A stretch of 64,000 nucleotides of DNA, taken from Thermasporomyces sp040195635. GTDB lineage: Bacteria; Actinomycetota; Actinomycetes; Propionibacteriales; Actinopolymorphaceae. How positions within the stretch are numbered: the first letter of the stretch is position 1; each line of letters begins with the position of its first letter. A program made the position numbers and the translations under genes. Positions 25,006-33,361 of this stretch are shown here, piece by piece. The stretch lies in assembly GCF_040195635.1 (NCBI RefSeq), contig NZ_JBEFTX010000003.1, positions 124,001 through 188,000 of the forward strand, given 5' to 3'. A model generated the notes under the pieces. That model ran no database searches and was not told where the DNA came from. It saw only the letters and a program-made list of their open reading frames with translations.

Positions 25006-25641
25006 TCATCTGGTGTCGACGGCGAGGCGGATGCCCAACGCGACAAGGACTCCACCGGTCACGCGTTCCATCCACTGGTGGATGCGCGGCCGGAGCAGGA
25101 TCCGCATCCGGTGCACGGCGTAGATGAGTGTCGAATACCAGAACATGTCCAGCGTCACGATGACGAGCGCCATCGCCAACGCGGCGGGAAGGACTGCGGC
25201 CCCTGGCTCCAGGAACTGTGGGAAGAGCGCCACGAAGAACACCGCCAGCTTCGGATTGCACACGCTCGTGACGAGACCGATCCGACCGCCCGCCAGGGCC
25301 GCCCGCATCCGGCCCGACGGCTGGCTGGTCCGCGGGTCGACACCGGTCGGGTAGCCCTCCCGCCGGCGGGCGAGCAGCGACCGGAGGCCCAGGACGACGA
25401 GGACAACGGCTCCGGTGATCCGCAGCACGTCGTATGCGATCTGTGAGGCGAGGATCAGGGCGGAGAGGCCGACGGCCGACAGTCCACCCCACAGAAGGAC
25501 ACCGATGCTGTTGCCGGCCACAGTGCCCTGCGCCGCTGCCCGACCGTCCTTCGCGGCCGTACGCACGATGGCCGCCGTGGCGGGTCCCGGCGTGACGGTG
25601 AGGAGGATCGCGACGAGCAGGAACTCAGGAATCGACCGCAT
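25006..25641 (-). CDS. LysE/RhtB-family amino-acid exporter
   Basis: A 211-residue membrane protein with about six helices. The family signature near the N-terminus is VAILLTVTPGPATAAIVRTA, followed by GNSIGVLLWGGLSAVGLSAL, a basic loop (LLARRREGYP), SVCNPKLAVFFVALFPQFLE (the NPK..FF..FFPQF block) and two C-terminal helices. It exports amino acids or homoserine lactone-like metabolites. It ends 24 bp from the HIT gene on the opposite strand and begins 23 bp from the end of the kinase gene at 25665 on the same strand, so the two may be co-transcribed. Confidence 0.92.
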   Translation of the reverse strand: MRSIPEFLLVAILLTVTPGPATAAIVRTAAKDGRAAAQGTVAGNSIGVLLWGGLSAVGLSALILASQIAYDVLRITGAVVLVVLGLRSLLARRREGYPTGVDPRTSQPSGRMRAALAGGRIGLVTSVCNPKLAVFFVALFPQFLEPGAAVLPAALAMALVIVTLDMFWYSTLIYAVHRMRILLRPRIHQWMERVTGGVLVALGIRLAVDTR

Positions 25642-25664
25642 CCGGGCAGGCTACCCGCGGCAGC

Positions 25665-26273
25665 TCACTCGCCGCACCGCGATAACGGCCGTCGGTAATC
25701 GCGCGCGTTACCGACCGACTCAGGCCCTTGTGCGCGGGCTGCCGCCCACCCGGCCCGCTCGAGGATGATCCGCGCGATCTCCGAAACCTCGCGCCCGGTG
25801 GTCTCGACAACGAAGTCGGCGACATCGTTGGCCTCCAGTTGGGCAGACAGTTCGGTAGCGCGCCGCGAGAGCGCCTCGACGCCGTCACCGCGTTCCCGGC
25901 CGCGGCGCCTGATGCGGGCGTGCAGGATCTCGTCCGTGGCGCTGAGTCGGCAGAGGACCGGCTTGGATCCGGCCACGGCGTCGGTATACCGAGCGAGGTT
26001 CTCCGCGTTCTCGATGACGCCGGCCGCGATGAGTCGCCGCGCGCCGGAGGCGCTGAAGTTCGACCACACGGAGGCGAGGTTCTGCGACCTGAGGCGTTCG
26101 TTGTGCTCGTCGTCAGCCGGCACGGGCCACGATGCGCCCAGCAGGTCAAGGTCGACAAGGGCGTGCTGGCTGCCGTACTCGATGAGCTGATCGAAGATCT
26201 CCCACGCCACGGTGGTCTTACCGACACCGGGCGGTCCGGAGATGACCAGGAACGGAACGTCGTCGGCAGCCAT
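25665..26273 (-). CDS. P-loop NTP-binding kinase-like protein
   Basis: A 202-residue AAA/kinase-like protein. Walker A GPPGVGKTT is at residues 13-21; HALVDLDLLGASWP is the acidic Walker B-like region, and ILHARIRRRGRERGDGV is a lid-type arginine segment. ATG at 26273 (MAADDVPFL) has GGGGCGC upstream; a longer frame starts at 26333. Similar proteins are annotated as adenylylsulfate- or chloramphenicol-phosphotransferase-like kinases; the substrate is unknown. It lies upstream of the LysE-type gene on the same strand with 23 bp between, possibly one transcript. Confidence 0.8.
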   Translation of the reverse strand: MAADDVPFLVISGPPGVGKTTVAWEIFDQLIEYGSQHALVDLDLLGASWPVPADDEHNERLRSQNLASVWSNFSASGARRLIAAGVIENAENLARYTDAVAGSKPVLCRLSATDEILHARIRRRGRERGDGVEALSRRATELSAQLEANDVADFVVETTGREVSEIARIILERAGWAAARAQGPESVGNARDYRRPLSRCGE

Positions 26274-26430
26274 GCGCCCCGATGGTACGGGCGCCGTGGA
26301 TGGTGGTGAGGAGGCGGTCAGGGGACTCACCACGCCATCGGACGTCCGGGATCGTCACCGCCGGCATCGCGATCTTCGCGCGTGACCCACGCGCGGGAGG
26401 TCTGTCGGTGCGGGCTGGCAGTGTGGCGGG

Positions 26431-27072
26431 ATGGCTGAAGAGATGACGGGTTTGCCAGAATCTGCCTACGACGTGCTGCTGAAACTGGACGGTGAGCCGT
26501 CATCCGCCGTGCTGGACGCACACCGCACCGCACACGACCAGCTGATCCGCCGACCGATGGAGCAGTTGGCGGCGGCGCTCGATCCTGTGGCGGGCTGCGG
26601 ATTCTGTGTGTCCGGGCGCAGCGGTCAGCCACGGTCGTGGCAGCGCACGAACGCCACTGCATGGATCGCGCGTCGGGTACGGATGACGGTGGAGTTCGAC
26701 CTGGACGGGCTGACCGTCGAGGGTGGCTGGTCGGGTGGCGCGGGCCCTGCCCTGACTCGGTATCGTGAGGCGGCCGCAGCCGATGGAAGCGGTGAGGAGT
26801 TGGCGGAGATCGCCGCCGTCCTGGACCGCACCGGGTACGAGTTCACCGGTCGGCTCATGACCCGCCCACCGCGTGGCTACCCGCCGGACCATCCGCGGGC
26901 CGACCTTCTTCGCCGACGGTCGGCGTTCGCGCAACTGTGGCTCGGTGCGGGGGCATGGGTCCACACGCCCGAGGTCGTCGACCGGGTACGCGACGCGTTG
27001 GTCCCGTTGTTGGAGCTGACGTCCTGGGTCGTCGACCATGTGGCGATCGGAGGCTTCGCGGAGGTCGACTAA
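26431..27072 (+). CDS. DUF2461-like protein
   Basis: A 213-residue cytosolic protein. The C-terminal part (LMTRPPRGYPPDHPRADLLR, RRSAFAQLWLGAGAWVHTPE, then VVDRVRDALVPLLELTSWV) matches the layout of DUF2461/TIGR02453 proteins, where GYP.DHP and a WL.T..L block are conserved. The N-terminus (residues 1-110) is less typical but keeps a basic RTNATAWIARRVRMTVEF strand. No membrane segment is seen. A GGCGGG lies just before the ATG. It is divergent from the kinase gene at 25665. Function of the family is unknown. Confidence 0.7.
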   Translation: MAEEMTGLPESAYDVLLKLDGEPSSAVLDAHRTAHDQLIRRPMEQLAAALDPVAGCGFCVSGRSGQPRSWQRTNATAWIARRVRMTVEFDLDGLTVEGGWSGGAGPALTRYREAAAADGSGEELAEIAAVLDRTGYEFTGRLMTRPPRGYPPDHPRADLLRRRSAFAQLWLGAGAWVHTPEVVDRVRDALVPLLELTSWVVDHVAIGGFAEVD

Positions 27073-27292
27073 GGCGTGCTGTGCCCTGTGATCCGGATGA
27101 TCTGATCGAGGCCATCGTCCACGCCAACGTAGGACGAGTCGGCAGTGGACGAGTCATGTAGCTGAGGTCAGCCTGCGCGGTCTGTACACGCGAATGCCGG
27201 CCGGTCCCGTGCGCTATCGGGTCGGATGACGCGCTTCGCTCGCAGGGCCAATTGGTTTGCGCCGAGTCACGAAGGCTTGCCACGCTGGCGAG

Positions 27293-28030
27293 ATGAGCCA
27301 CGATGGCCGAGACGGCCGAGGTGATCCGATCGTCGACGCGCGGGATGTTGTCGTCGAGACCTTTCCCCATGCGCGTTGGGCGCTCCTGTCCGGCAGTGTC
27401 ATCACGACGCACCGCACGGCCGGTTCCGACCTCGACATCGTGGTGTTGCTGCCCGATGGCGACCCGGAGGCACCGCACCGTGACTCTCGGCACTTTCGCG
27501 GCTGGCCGGTCGAGTTGTTCGTCCACGACGAGGAGACGCTTGCCCACTACCTGACGAAGGAACTGCCAGGTCGGCGCCCGGCCCTGAACCGGATGGTCGC
27601 CACTGGTGTGCACCTGGTCGGCGATCGCACACATTCCGGTGAGATCCAGACTCTGTGTACGAACGTGCTCGCGGCCGGTCCGGCTCCGTTGACCGATACC
27701 GAACGCAACCGAATCCGTTACCAGCTCACCGATCTGCTCGATGATCTGACCCACGCCACCGATCCGGCGGAGCGCACGGTGGTCGCCGCCGCGGCCTGGG
27801 CCGCTGCTGGCGAACGGGTCCTCGCCCTCAACGGGCGCTGGACCGGTACCGGCAAGTGGCTGCTGCGCGAGCTCATTGCCTACGATCTCGAGCTCACCGA
27901 ACGCTGGCTCGCGGCCCACGCCGACCCCACCGCGATCGCCCGCTTCCTCACCGGCGTACTCGACCATTCTGGCGGGCCGCTGTTCGCGGGTCACAAGGAG
28001 TCGGGTGAACGCCCCTCGCTGCAGGCCTGA
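27293..28030 (+). CDS. Nucleotidyltransferase-domain protein
   Basis: A 245-residue protein with a pol-beta-type nucleotidyltransferase active site: G34-S35 followed by S45-D46-L47-D48 in GSVITTHRTAGSDLDIVVLL, and a third acidic position in VELFVHDEE. After residue 115 an all-helical domain (NRIRYQLTDLLDDLTHATDP, AAWAAAGERVLALNGRWTG) resembles the substrate-binding helices of aminoglycoside and lincosamide nucleotidyltransferases and of the MNT/HEPN group. ATG at 27293 is chosen because a longer frame adds only 12 residues without similarity. The substrate is unknown; it lies in the cluster of small modifying enzymes described under findings. Confidence 0.82.
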   Translation: MSHDGRDGRGDPIVDARDVVVETFPHARWALLSGSVITTHRTAGSDLDIVVLLPDGDPEAPHRDSRHFRGWPVELFVHDEETLAHYLTKELPGRRPALNRMVATGVHLVGDRTHSGEIQTLCTNVLAAGPAPLTDTERNRIRYQLTDLLDDLTHATDPAERTVVAAAAWAAAGERVLALNGRWTGTGKWLLRELIAYDLELTERWLAAHADPTAIARFLTGVLDHSGGPLFAGHKESGERPSLQA

Positions 28031-28084
28031 GGCGGTTGGTGCCTCGCCGCCTCTTCCGCCGCCCCCGGGGCGCGGCACTGTGGA

Positions 28085-28651
28085 TTATCGAGGAGTGTCG
28101 CGCAGGCGGTGCCGGAACGACACCTGATGACCGTTGTCACGCCTTCGTCCGTCGGGCGTCCAGCCGGCCGAAAGGTAGAAGCGCTGCCCGCGGTCATAGT
28201 CGGCGAGAGTCCACAGGATCGCCTCGCGGTAGCCGTCGTCGCGAAGTGCGTCGAGGGCGGTACGCATGAGCACGGTGCCGACGCCGCTGCGCCAATGGGC
28301 CGGAGCGACCGCGATGGTGTCGACCTCGCCGAGGTCGGGGTCCACCGGGTCGCGGCTGGGCCCGATGCCGACGAAGCCGGCGACCTCACCGGACCGGTCG
28401 GCGACCCACCATCGGGGTGCACGCGGGGTGGTCGCGATGCGCGGTCCTGTCTGGGCTCGGATCGACGTGGCGGCAGGCTGCGGATCCGCGGAAGCCGCCG
28501 TGGTGAGGGTCGCGGTCCAGCGGTCGATCCGGTCGTCGTCGAGCACCTGAGGCGGCATCAGGTCACCGAATCCCGCGTTCCACGAGTCGACGTAGATCTG
28601 CGCCACGCGCGCGGCGTCAGCGCCTGTCGCGGTTCGGATCGCGATGTTCAC
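28085..28651 (-). CDS. GNAT-family N-acetyltransferase
   Basis: A 188-residue acetyltransferase. GTG at 28651 begins NIAIRTATGADAARVAQIYV, the usual GNAT start. Motif A (VDTIAVAPAHWRSGVGTVLM, with R-x-x-G-x-G-like spacing) and motif B (YREAILWTLADYDRGQRFYL) are both clear, followed by a C-terminal SAGWTPDG strand. A central insertion of about 25 residues (SADPQPAATSIRAQTGPRIA) is longer than usual and may be a loop. The target is unknown. It converges with the nucleotidyltransferase gene (54-bp gap), and the APH-like gene lies upstream on the same strand. Confidence 0.88.
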   Translation of the reverse strand: MNIAIRTATGADAARVAQIYVDSWNAGFGDLMPPQVLDDDRIDRWTATLTTAASADPQPAATSIRAQTGPRIATTPRAPRWWVADRSGEVAGFVGIGPSRDPVDPDLGEVDTIAVAPAHWRSGVGTVLMRTALDALRDDGYREAILWTLADYDRGQRFYLSAGWTPDGRRRDNGHQVSFRHRLRDTPR

Positions 28652-28764
28652 AGCGGACAAGTCTGCCCGAGCAGGCGTCTCGGGGCACCTCCGCGGAGAC
28701 GGTCCGCCGTCGCTTTCGCCGTCGCAGCACTGCGCAACCGCCACCCCTCTGCCAAGCCCGACGG

Positions 28765-29646
28765 TCACAGGAGGCGGCTCTCACCCAACCGGAGATGAAG
28801 ATCGATGACACTTCGTATGCCGGAGCGGATCACCCAGTGGAGCTTGTAGAGGGTCCAGTACGCCCAGTACATGCGTAACAGCTCCGGCGTCATCGTGGTC
28901 TCGAGTGCCACATCCACCCGGTCGATGGCCTTTCGTTCAACACCGTTGTATCCGCCATCCGGATCCGCCGCTGCCCAGGCGAGGTCGAAGCGGAGCCCGA
29001 CGAGTGCGAAGTGGCGGTCCCCGCGTGCCACGCCGAAGTTCCAGTCGACGACGCCGGTCACCTGGCCGGAGTCGTCGAAAAGGACGTTCGGGACCGTGAA
29101 ATCGGTGTGGACGAGATCATCGCCGGCCATCTCGTGCCGCTCGGCGTTGCCGACTTCGCGGATCAACTGGAGCAACCGTCGGCTGCGGTCACAGTAGTCC
29201 GCCAGGGTCTCGTGCCGGGGGAACACCGGACCACTCTTCCGCAGGTACAGGGGCGGGATCGCGACGTCGGGCCGGTCGGCCAACAGACCGGCGAAGCGTT
29301 CGTTGACCGCCAGCATCGCCTCGATCGCGCGGACGTCCGTACGCCTCGGCGGTGACCCGGGCAGGCGTTCCTGCACAACTGCCGCGGTGCCGTCCGCGAG
29401 TTCCAGAACGAGGTCGTGGCGGGGAACCGGCAGACCCGCGGCGCGGACCGTGGCGAGGACCTCGGCGGTCTGCCGTGCCTGATGCGGCGGGATCGGTGCG
29501 TGGGTGACCACGCCGTCGCGGCCGTCTGGCCAGCGTACGAAGGCCGCGCCCCCGGTCTCGCCTTGTGGCGCGACATCGACGAACGAGAGGCCGCTGCCTG
29601 TGCGATCGTTGATTTCCGCGATCCATTCTCGTGGGCCGTCGCCCAT
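28765..29646 (-). CDS. Aminoglycoside phosphotransferase-like (APH) kinase
   Basis: A 293-residue protein-kinase-fold phosphotransferase. ATG at 29646 has a GGAGG about 8 nt upstream. Visible parts: a glycine-poor N-lobe (FVDVAPQGETGGAAFVRWPD), the catalytic loop LVHTDFTVPNVLFDD (HxDxxxxN, Brenner motif) and the metal-binding DxD-like VVDWNFGVARGD, then aromatic-rich C-terminal helices (LLRMYWAYWTLYKLHWVI). APH-fold enzymes phosphorylate aminoglycosides, choline, homoserine or sugars; the substrate here is unknown. It is separated by 113 bp from the GNAT gene on the same strand. Confidence 0.87.
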   Translation of the reverse strand: MGDGPREWIAEINDRTGSGLSFVDVAPQGETGGAAFVRWPDGRDGVVTHAPIPPHQARQTAEVLATVRAAGLPVPRHDLVLELADGTAAVVQERLPGSPPRRTDVRAIEAMLAVNERFAGLLADRPDVAIPPLYLRKSGPVFPRHETLADYCDRSRRLLQLIREVGNAERHEMAGDDLVHTDFTVPNVLFDDSGQVTGVVDWNFGVARGDRHFALVGLRFDLAWAAADPDGGYNGVERKAIDRVDVALETTMTPELLRMYWAYWTLYKLHWVIRSGIRSVIDLHLRLGESRLL

Positions 29647-29816
29647 GTACCCGCCTCCAGCTTCGTCGTGTCCTGTCACGCCTCGTCGCCCACCGGTCCG
29701 TTCGATCAGCCGATCGCTGACCGGCTGGCCAAAGCTCGGCAGAAACTGGCTCTGCGGGTCGGCCAGTCGAGGCCGATGTGTGGGCGGACGCGTGGACGAA
29801 AGTCGACCCTGCCAGA
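29647..29816. other. Non-coding stretch upstream of the APH-like gene
   Basis: First part of a 313-bp gap to the HAD gene (29647-29959). It should hold the APH promoter. I see no conserved ORF; the open frames here are shadows with no family similarity. The hairpin at 29817-29845 is listed separately. Confidence 0.4.
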
Positions 29817-29845
29817 GCGCTCCTGACATCTGGTGTCAGGAGCGC
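29817..29845. terminator. Strong hairpin downstream of the HAD gene
   Basis: GCGCTCCTGACA and its exact complement TGTCAGGAGCGC flank a 5-nt TCTGG loop (12-bp perfect stem). It lies 115 nt beyond the HAD stop and about 170 nt before the APH start. It may be a terminator without U-tract or an operator; both are possible. Confidence 0.5.
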
Positions 29846-29959
29846 ATCCGGCTCTCCTGGCATTGACGTGGGTGGATACGGCGATCGGGCGGGGTGTTGT
29901 CGCTGGTCACCGGGGATGTGTTGGGCGACGGGAGGCCGGGCAGGTCGTGCCGAGGCGCT

Positions 29960-30682
29960 CTACCCGGTGGGGCGAGCCGTGATGATGGACGCCGCCTCGA
30001 CGAGGTCTTTTGCCCGGCGTTGTGCTTGGGGGTGTTCGCTTCGGACGAGGATCGCCGGGATGCCGGCGTGCTCGGCGCCGACGACATCCGCTTGAAAGTT
30101 GTCACCCACCATCCACCGCGTGCGGGGATGGCCGGCCGCGCGGAGAGCGCACCGGTAGGCCTCAGGGTGCGGCTTCTCGTAGCCGATCGCCGCTGAGCAC
30201 ACGACAACCTCGACGACCTGGTTCAGTCCGAGCAGACCGAGGTTGGTCTCGAGCTCCGGGACGTTGTTCGAGAACACGGCATGCCGCCAGCCGTCGTCCC
30301 GCAGCTGTTGGAGAACGGGAATGGTGTCCTCGAAGAGACCCCACCGCGAGCCATCGGCGTAGAACCTGCCCGCCAAGTTCGCCAGCTCGGCGGCCGTCTC
30401 GACGTATCCAACACCTTTGAACGCCTCGGCAAATACTGCTTCCAGCTCGGCCCACCACTCGGCGGCCGACACCAGGTGCGTGTGCGCCACGTCGGGGTTG
30501 CTCCACGGGTACCGGTTCCTCGTGTACTGCCGAAGGTCCGCGGGTGTCACGCCATGGCCCGGATGCAGCTGATCGAGCGCCTCGATCAAGCACGGCCGCC
30601 ACGAACCCGGCCCATGCGGGCCGTAGCCAAGCGTTCCGTCGAAGTCCCAGAAGATGACGCCCACGCAGGTCACAACGGCCAT
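29960..30682 (-). CDS. HAD-superfamily hydrolase
   Basis: A 240-residue phosphatase-like protein. The nucleophile motif WDFDGTLG has Asp13 and Asp15; motif II is VFSNN (Ser/Thr position), motif III Lys lies in IGYEKPHPEAY, and motif IV is WMVGDNFQADVVGA. A helical C1-type cap lies between residues 25 and 100 (RNRYPWSNPDVAHTHLVSAA, FAEAFKGVGY). It would dephosphorylate a small phosphorylated metabolite; the KPHPEAY block is common in phosphoglycolate-phosphatase-like members. ATG at 30682 is chosen; an in-frame upstream start at 30706 adds eight residues. It begins 49 bp from the purC stop on the same strand and may be co-transcribed. Confidence 0.88.
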   Translation of the reverse strand: MAVVTCVGVIFWDFDGTLGYGPHGPGSWRPCLIEALDQLHPGHGVTPADLRQYTRNRYPWSNPDVAHTHLVSAAEWWAELEAVFAEAFKGVGYVETAAELANLAGRFYADGSRWGLFEDTIPVLQQLRDDGWRHAVFSNNVPELETNLGLLGLNQVVEVVVCSAAIGYEKPHPEAYRCALRAAGHPRTRWMVGDNFQADVVGAEHAGIPAILVRSEHPQAQRRAKDLVEAASIITARPTG

Positions 30683-30730
30683 CCCGAGTTGTCGCGCAGC
30701 AGCCACAGGTAGCGCACTGAAGGCTGGTCC

Positions 30731-31681
30731 CTAACCGGCGAGGACAGAGGTCACGCGGTCGACGGCAGTGTCAGGCGTTGCTTCGAACGGCCGCTGAGTG
30801 ATCTCCTCGGCCAAAGCGATGTACCTGGCAGCAGTTGCCACCCGCACATCGTCTGGAAGTGCCGGTGGCGTGCCATCGCCATCGAACCCACGCTCCACGA
30901 ACCACTCTCTCAGGGGCTCTTTGTCGAGCGAGCGTTGGTCCTTGCCGTCCTCGAACAAGGACTCGTACGTGTCGGCATACCAGTAGCGCGAGCTGTCCGG
31001 CGTGTGCACCTCATCGATGAGGAAGATGTCCCCGCCGAGGACACCGAATTCGTACTTGGTGTCAACGAGGATGAGCCCCCGTTGGGAGGCCACCTCGGTT
31101 CCCCGAGCGAACAGGGCGAAGCTGAGATCGGCAATGCGGTCGAACAGGGAGGCAGTGATCAGTCCCTCGCCGATGGCATCCGCCCGACTGATATTGCGGT
31201 CGTGCTCGTCGAGCTTGGTCGCGGGCGTCAGGATCGGCTGTTGCAGTCGCTCGTTCTTGCGCAACCCCTCCGGCAGACGATTGCCGGCAACCTCACGCTG
31301 ACCGGACTCGTAGTTGAACCACAACGACGTCCTCGTCACTCCGGTGATGTACGCCCGGACGACGAACTCGAGCGTGACGAGCTCGCACTCACGAGCGCGG
31401 ATGACATTGGGATCGGGCACCTCGAGCAGGTGGTTCGGAACGATGTCCGCCGTGGCGTCGAACCAGAAGTTTGCGATCGCGTTCAGTGTCTGGCCCTTGA
31501 AGGGGATGGTGCCCAAGATCCGGTCGAAGGCGGACTGCCGATCGGTCGTGACGATGGTGCGAACTCCGCCGCTGACATAGCTGTCGCGAACCTTGCCCGC
31601 ATGGGCGACACCGAGGTGTGTGAAGGACGTCCGCTCGAGTGTCCCGGACAGCTCCTTGGCCATCCGCTCGTCAGATACCAC
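30731..31681 (-). CDS. purC: Phosphoribosylaminoimidazole-succinocarboxamide synthase
   Basis: A 316-residue SAICAR synthase (step 8 of de novo purine synthesis: CAIR + Asp + ATP). Signatures: HAGKVRDSYVSGG (ATP loop), TDRQSAFDRILGTIPFKGQ, the ARECELVTLEFVVRAYITG strand, SADAIGEGL-type loop (ISRADAIGEGL), LILVDTKYEFG and DEVHTPDSSRYW. Length matches bacterial/eukaryal-type PurC of about 300. It starts at GTG 31681 with GGGGAGAG upstream; ATG at 31663 is an alternative. It is unusual that no other purine gene flanks it; it sits between a HAD hydrolase and an MDMPI-type gene. Confidence 0.96.
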   Translation of the reverse strand: MVSDERMAKELSGTLERTSFTHLGVAHAGKVRDSYVSGGVRTIVTTDRQSAFDRILGTIPFKGQTLNAIANFWFDATADIVPNHLLEVPDPNVIRARECELVTLEFVVRAYITGVTRTSLWFNYESGQREVAGNRLPEGLRKNERLQQPILTPATKLDEHDRNISRADAIGEGLITASLFDRIADLSFALFARGTEVASQRGLILVDTKYEFGVLGGDIFLIDEVHTPDSSRYWYADTYESLFEDGKDQRSLDKEPLREWFVERGFDGDGTPPALPDDVRVATAARYIALAEEITQRPFEATPDTAVDRVTSVLAG

Positions 31682-31951
31682 TCTCTCCCCTTGTGGGCCG
31701 CGCTCGATCGGAGCGTAGTTACGCGCAACTCCGGACGCCTGAACATAACAGAGCCGCGGAGGCCGGTGGCTTCTCCCGTCGTTGGTGCTCGACCCGGCCC
31801 GCCTCGACCAGCTGTTCGGCCCGGTGGAACCCCGGGCAGCTTCCCCCTACCTCTTCAATCAATCATCGTCGACAGCTGAATACAAGACTTGAATTCTGCT
31901 GGCGTACGGACGGATCATCGACGTGCCTGTTTCCCGAGAGTGGAGGACCAT

Positions 31952-32587
31952 GTGCGGGTCACCGCCGATGATCTGGACGCCGTGATCACGTGTGTGGAAG
32001 ACGGTCTTCGCCCCGCAGTGGACAGGAACTGGACGGTTCGTGCCGGGAAGCTGGAATGGACGTGCTGGTCGACCGCTGAGCACATCGGTCAGTGTCTCGC
32101 ACACTATGCGTCTCAGTTGGCGATCCGGGCTCGTACTCGATACGTGCGATGGGCTGGCAGGGCGATGAACGACGCCCCTCCTGATGGCGTTCTTGACTTC
32201 GTGACGGCGACCGGGCGGATTCTCGCGATGGTGGTTCGTGCCTCGTCGCCGCAGGTACGGACCTATCATCCGTACGGGATGGCGGATCCAGGAGGATTCG
32301 CAGGCGGGGGATGCGTGGAAGCGCTTGTTCATGGTCACGACATCGCCACCGGGCTCGGCGTGGACTTCGCACCACCTCATGATGTGTGCGAACGTGTCGT
32401 CGCCCGGATGTTTCCCCATCACGAATCGAGGCTGGCCCAGGCCGGCGTGGATCCATGGACGGCACTGCGATGGGTGACGGGGCGGCTTGACGTTCCCGGT
32501 CTGCCCGAGCTAGGCGGGTGGAGATGGCGAGCCACTCCTCTGAACGAGCCGTGGATCCTCGCGCCGCCGGAGCCTCGACCTTTCTGA
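31952..32587 (+). CDS. DinB/MDMPI-family (maleylpyruvate isomerase-like) protein
   Basis: A 211-residue protein. GTG at 31952 has GGAGG 7 nt upstream, and the longer frame upstream has none. Metal-ligand histidines are expected in the helical bundle: CWSTAEHIGQCLAHYASQLA and ALVHGHDIATGLGV fit the DinB H...HxxxH arrangement of TIGR03083/MDMPI proteins. Family knowledge: many actinobacterial members use mycothiol as cofactor. The C-terminus (PGLPELGGWRWRATP) resembles the sterol-carrier-like tail found in some members. The specific substrate is unknown. Confidence 0.75.
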   Translation: MRVTADDLDAVITCVEDGLRPAVDRNWTVRAGKLEWTCWSTAEHIGQCLAHYASQLAIRARTRYVRWAGRAMNDAPPDGVLDFVTATGRILAMVVRASSPQVRTYHPYGMADPGGFAGGGCVEALVHGHDIATGLGVDFAPPHDVCERVVARMFPHHESRLAQAGVDPWTALRWVTGRLDVPGLPELGGWRWRATPLNEPWILAPPEPRPF

Positions 32588-32651
32588 TCCTGCCTGTGCG
32601 CACGTGGCGTTCTTGCCTCATGCGACAGAGACCAACGGCACAAGGAGATGC

Positions 32652-33284
32652 ATGGCCAGCGAAGGCGCGCCCGGCACCATTGTCATCCTGAACGGAACCC
32701 CGCGCTCGGGTAAGAGCAGCATTGCTGCGGCGATCCAGGAGCGGTTCGCGGGCGTGTGGATGAACCTCGGAGTCGACACGTTCAAGCGGATGACCCCCGC
32801 GCGTTTTCAGCCAGGATTGGGGCAGCGGCCGGGTGGCGAGCGACCCGATCTCGAGCCACTCGTGGTGACGCTGTATCGCGGCATGTACGAAGCAATTGCC
32901 AGGCACAGCCGGCTGGGTGTCAATGTGGTGGTCGATGCGGCGCACCATGACGCGTACTCTGTCCCGCGCGGGATTCTCGGTGCGAGTGCTCACCAGTTGA
33001 CCGGACTGCCTGCGTTGTTCGTCGGCGTCCGATGCCCGGTTGAGGTGGTCCTGGAGCGCCGGCGCGCCACGTGGGGTGGCGTCGGCTACGCGCAGGGCGG
33101 CACCGTCCGCGACCCGGTGAAACTGTGGGAACAGGCAGTGCACGAACCCGGGGTGTACGACCTCGAGGTCGACACGTCGGTCCTCAGCCCCGAGGAATCC
33201 GCCGACCAGATTCGCCGACGCCTGGACGACGGCTCACCGCCGTCGGCGTTCGATCGCCTCAGGGCGCAGGCGCGCTCCATGTGA
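32652..33284 (+). CDS. Chloramphenicol phosphotransferase-like (CPT) P-loop kinase
   Basis: A 210-residue protein with AAGGAG before the ATG at 32652. Walker A GTPRSGKSS is at residues 15-23. It follows the CPT pattern: a TIVILNGTPRSGKSSIA start, WMNLGVDTFKRMTP, a long loop with DLEPLVVTLYRGMYEAIARH, NVVVDAAHHD (catalytic Asp region), FVGVRCPVEVVLERR and YDLEVDTSVLSPEESA. CPT-type enzymes 3-O-phosphorylate chloramphenicol, but many relatives have other substrates, so resistance is not proven. A paralogue sits at 42819. A family A repeat starts 17 bp after its stop. Confidence 0.88.
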   Translation: MASEGAPGTIVILNGTPRSGKSSIAAAIQERFAGVWMNLGVDTFKRMTPARFQPGLGQRPGGERPDLEPLVVTLYRGMYEAIARHSRLGVNVVVDAAHHDAYSVPRGILGASAHQLTGLPALFVGVRCPVEVVLERRRATWGGVGYAQGGTVRDPVKLWEQAVHEPGVYDLEVDTSVLSPEESADQIRRRLDDGSPPSAFDRLRAQARSM

Positions 33285-33300
33285 GAGCAAGGAACACGTC

Positions 33301-33361
33301 CATGATCCTGAAGGAAAAGTCGCGTATACGCCGCAAGATCTTCATGATCACGATCATGATC
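33301..33361. repeat. Family A palindromic repeat, solo copy
   Basis: Arms TGATCCTGAAG (33303-33313) and CTTCATGATCA (33340-33350) match with one mismatch. The loop contains AAAAGTCGCGTATACGCCGC, including a perfect GCGTATACGC palindrome. One ACGATCATGATC tail unit (33350-33361) follows and runs into the TGA stop of the MetE-like gene (33362-33360 on the minus strand). Same family as 16909-16958 and 18371-18458. Confidence 0.9.

Noticed and set aside
30731..31681. purC as part of a purine biosynthesis operon
   Set aside because: No other purine genes adjoin it; neighbours are unrelated.
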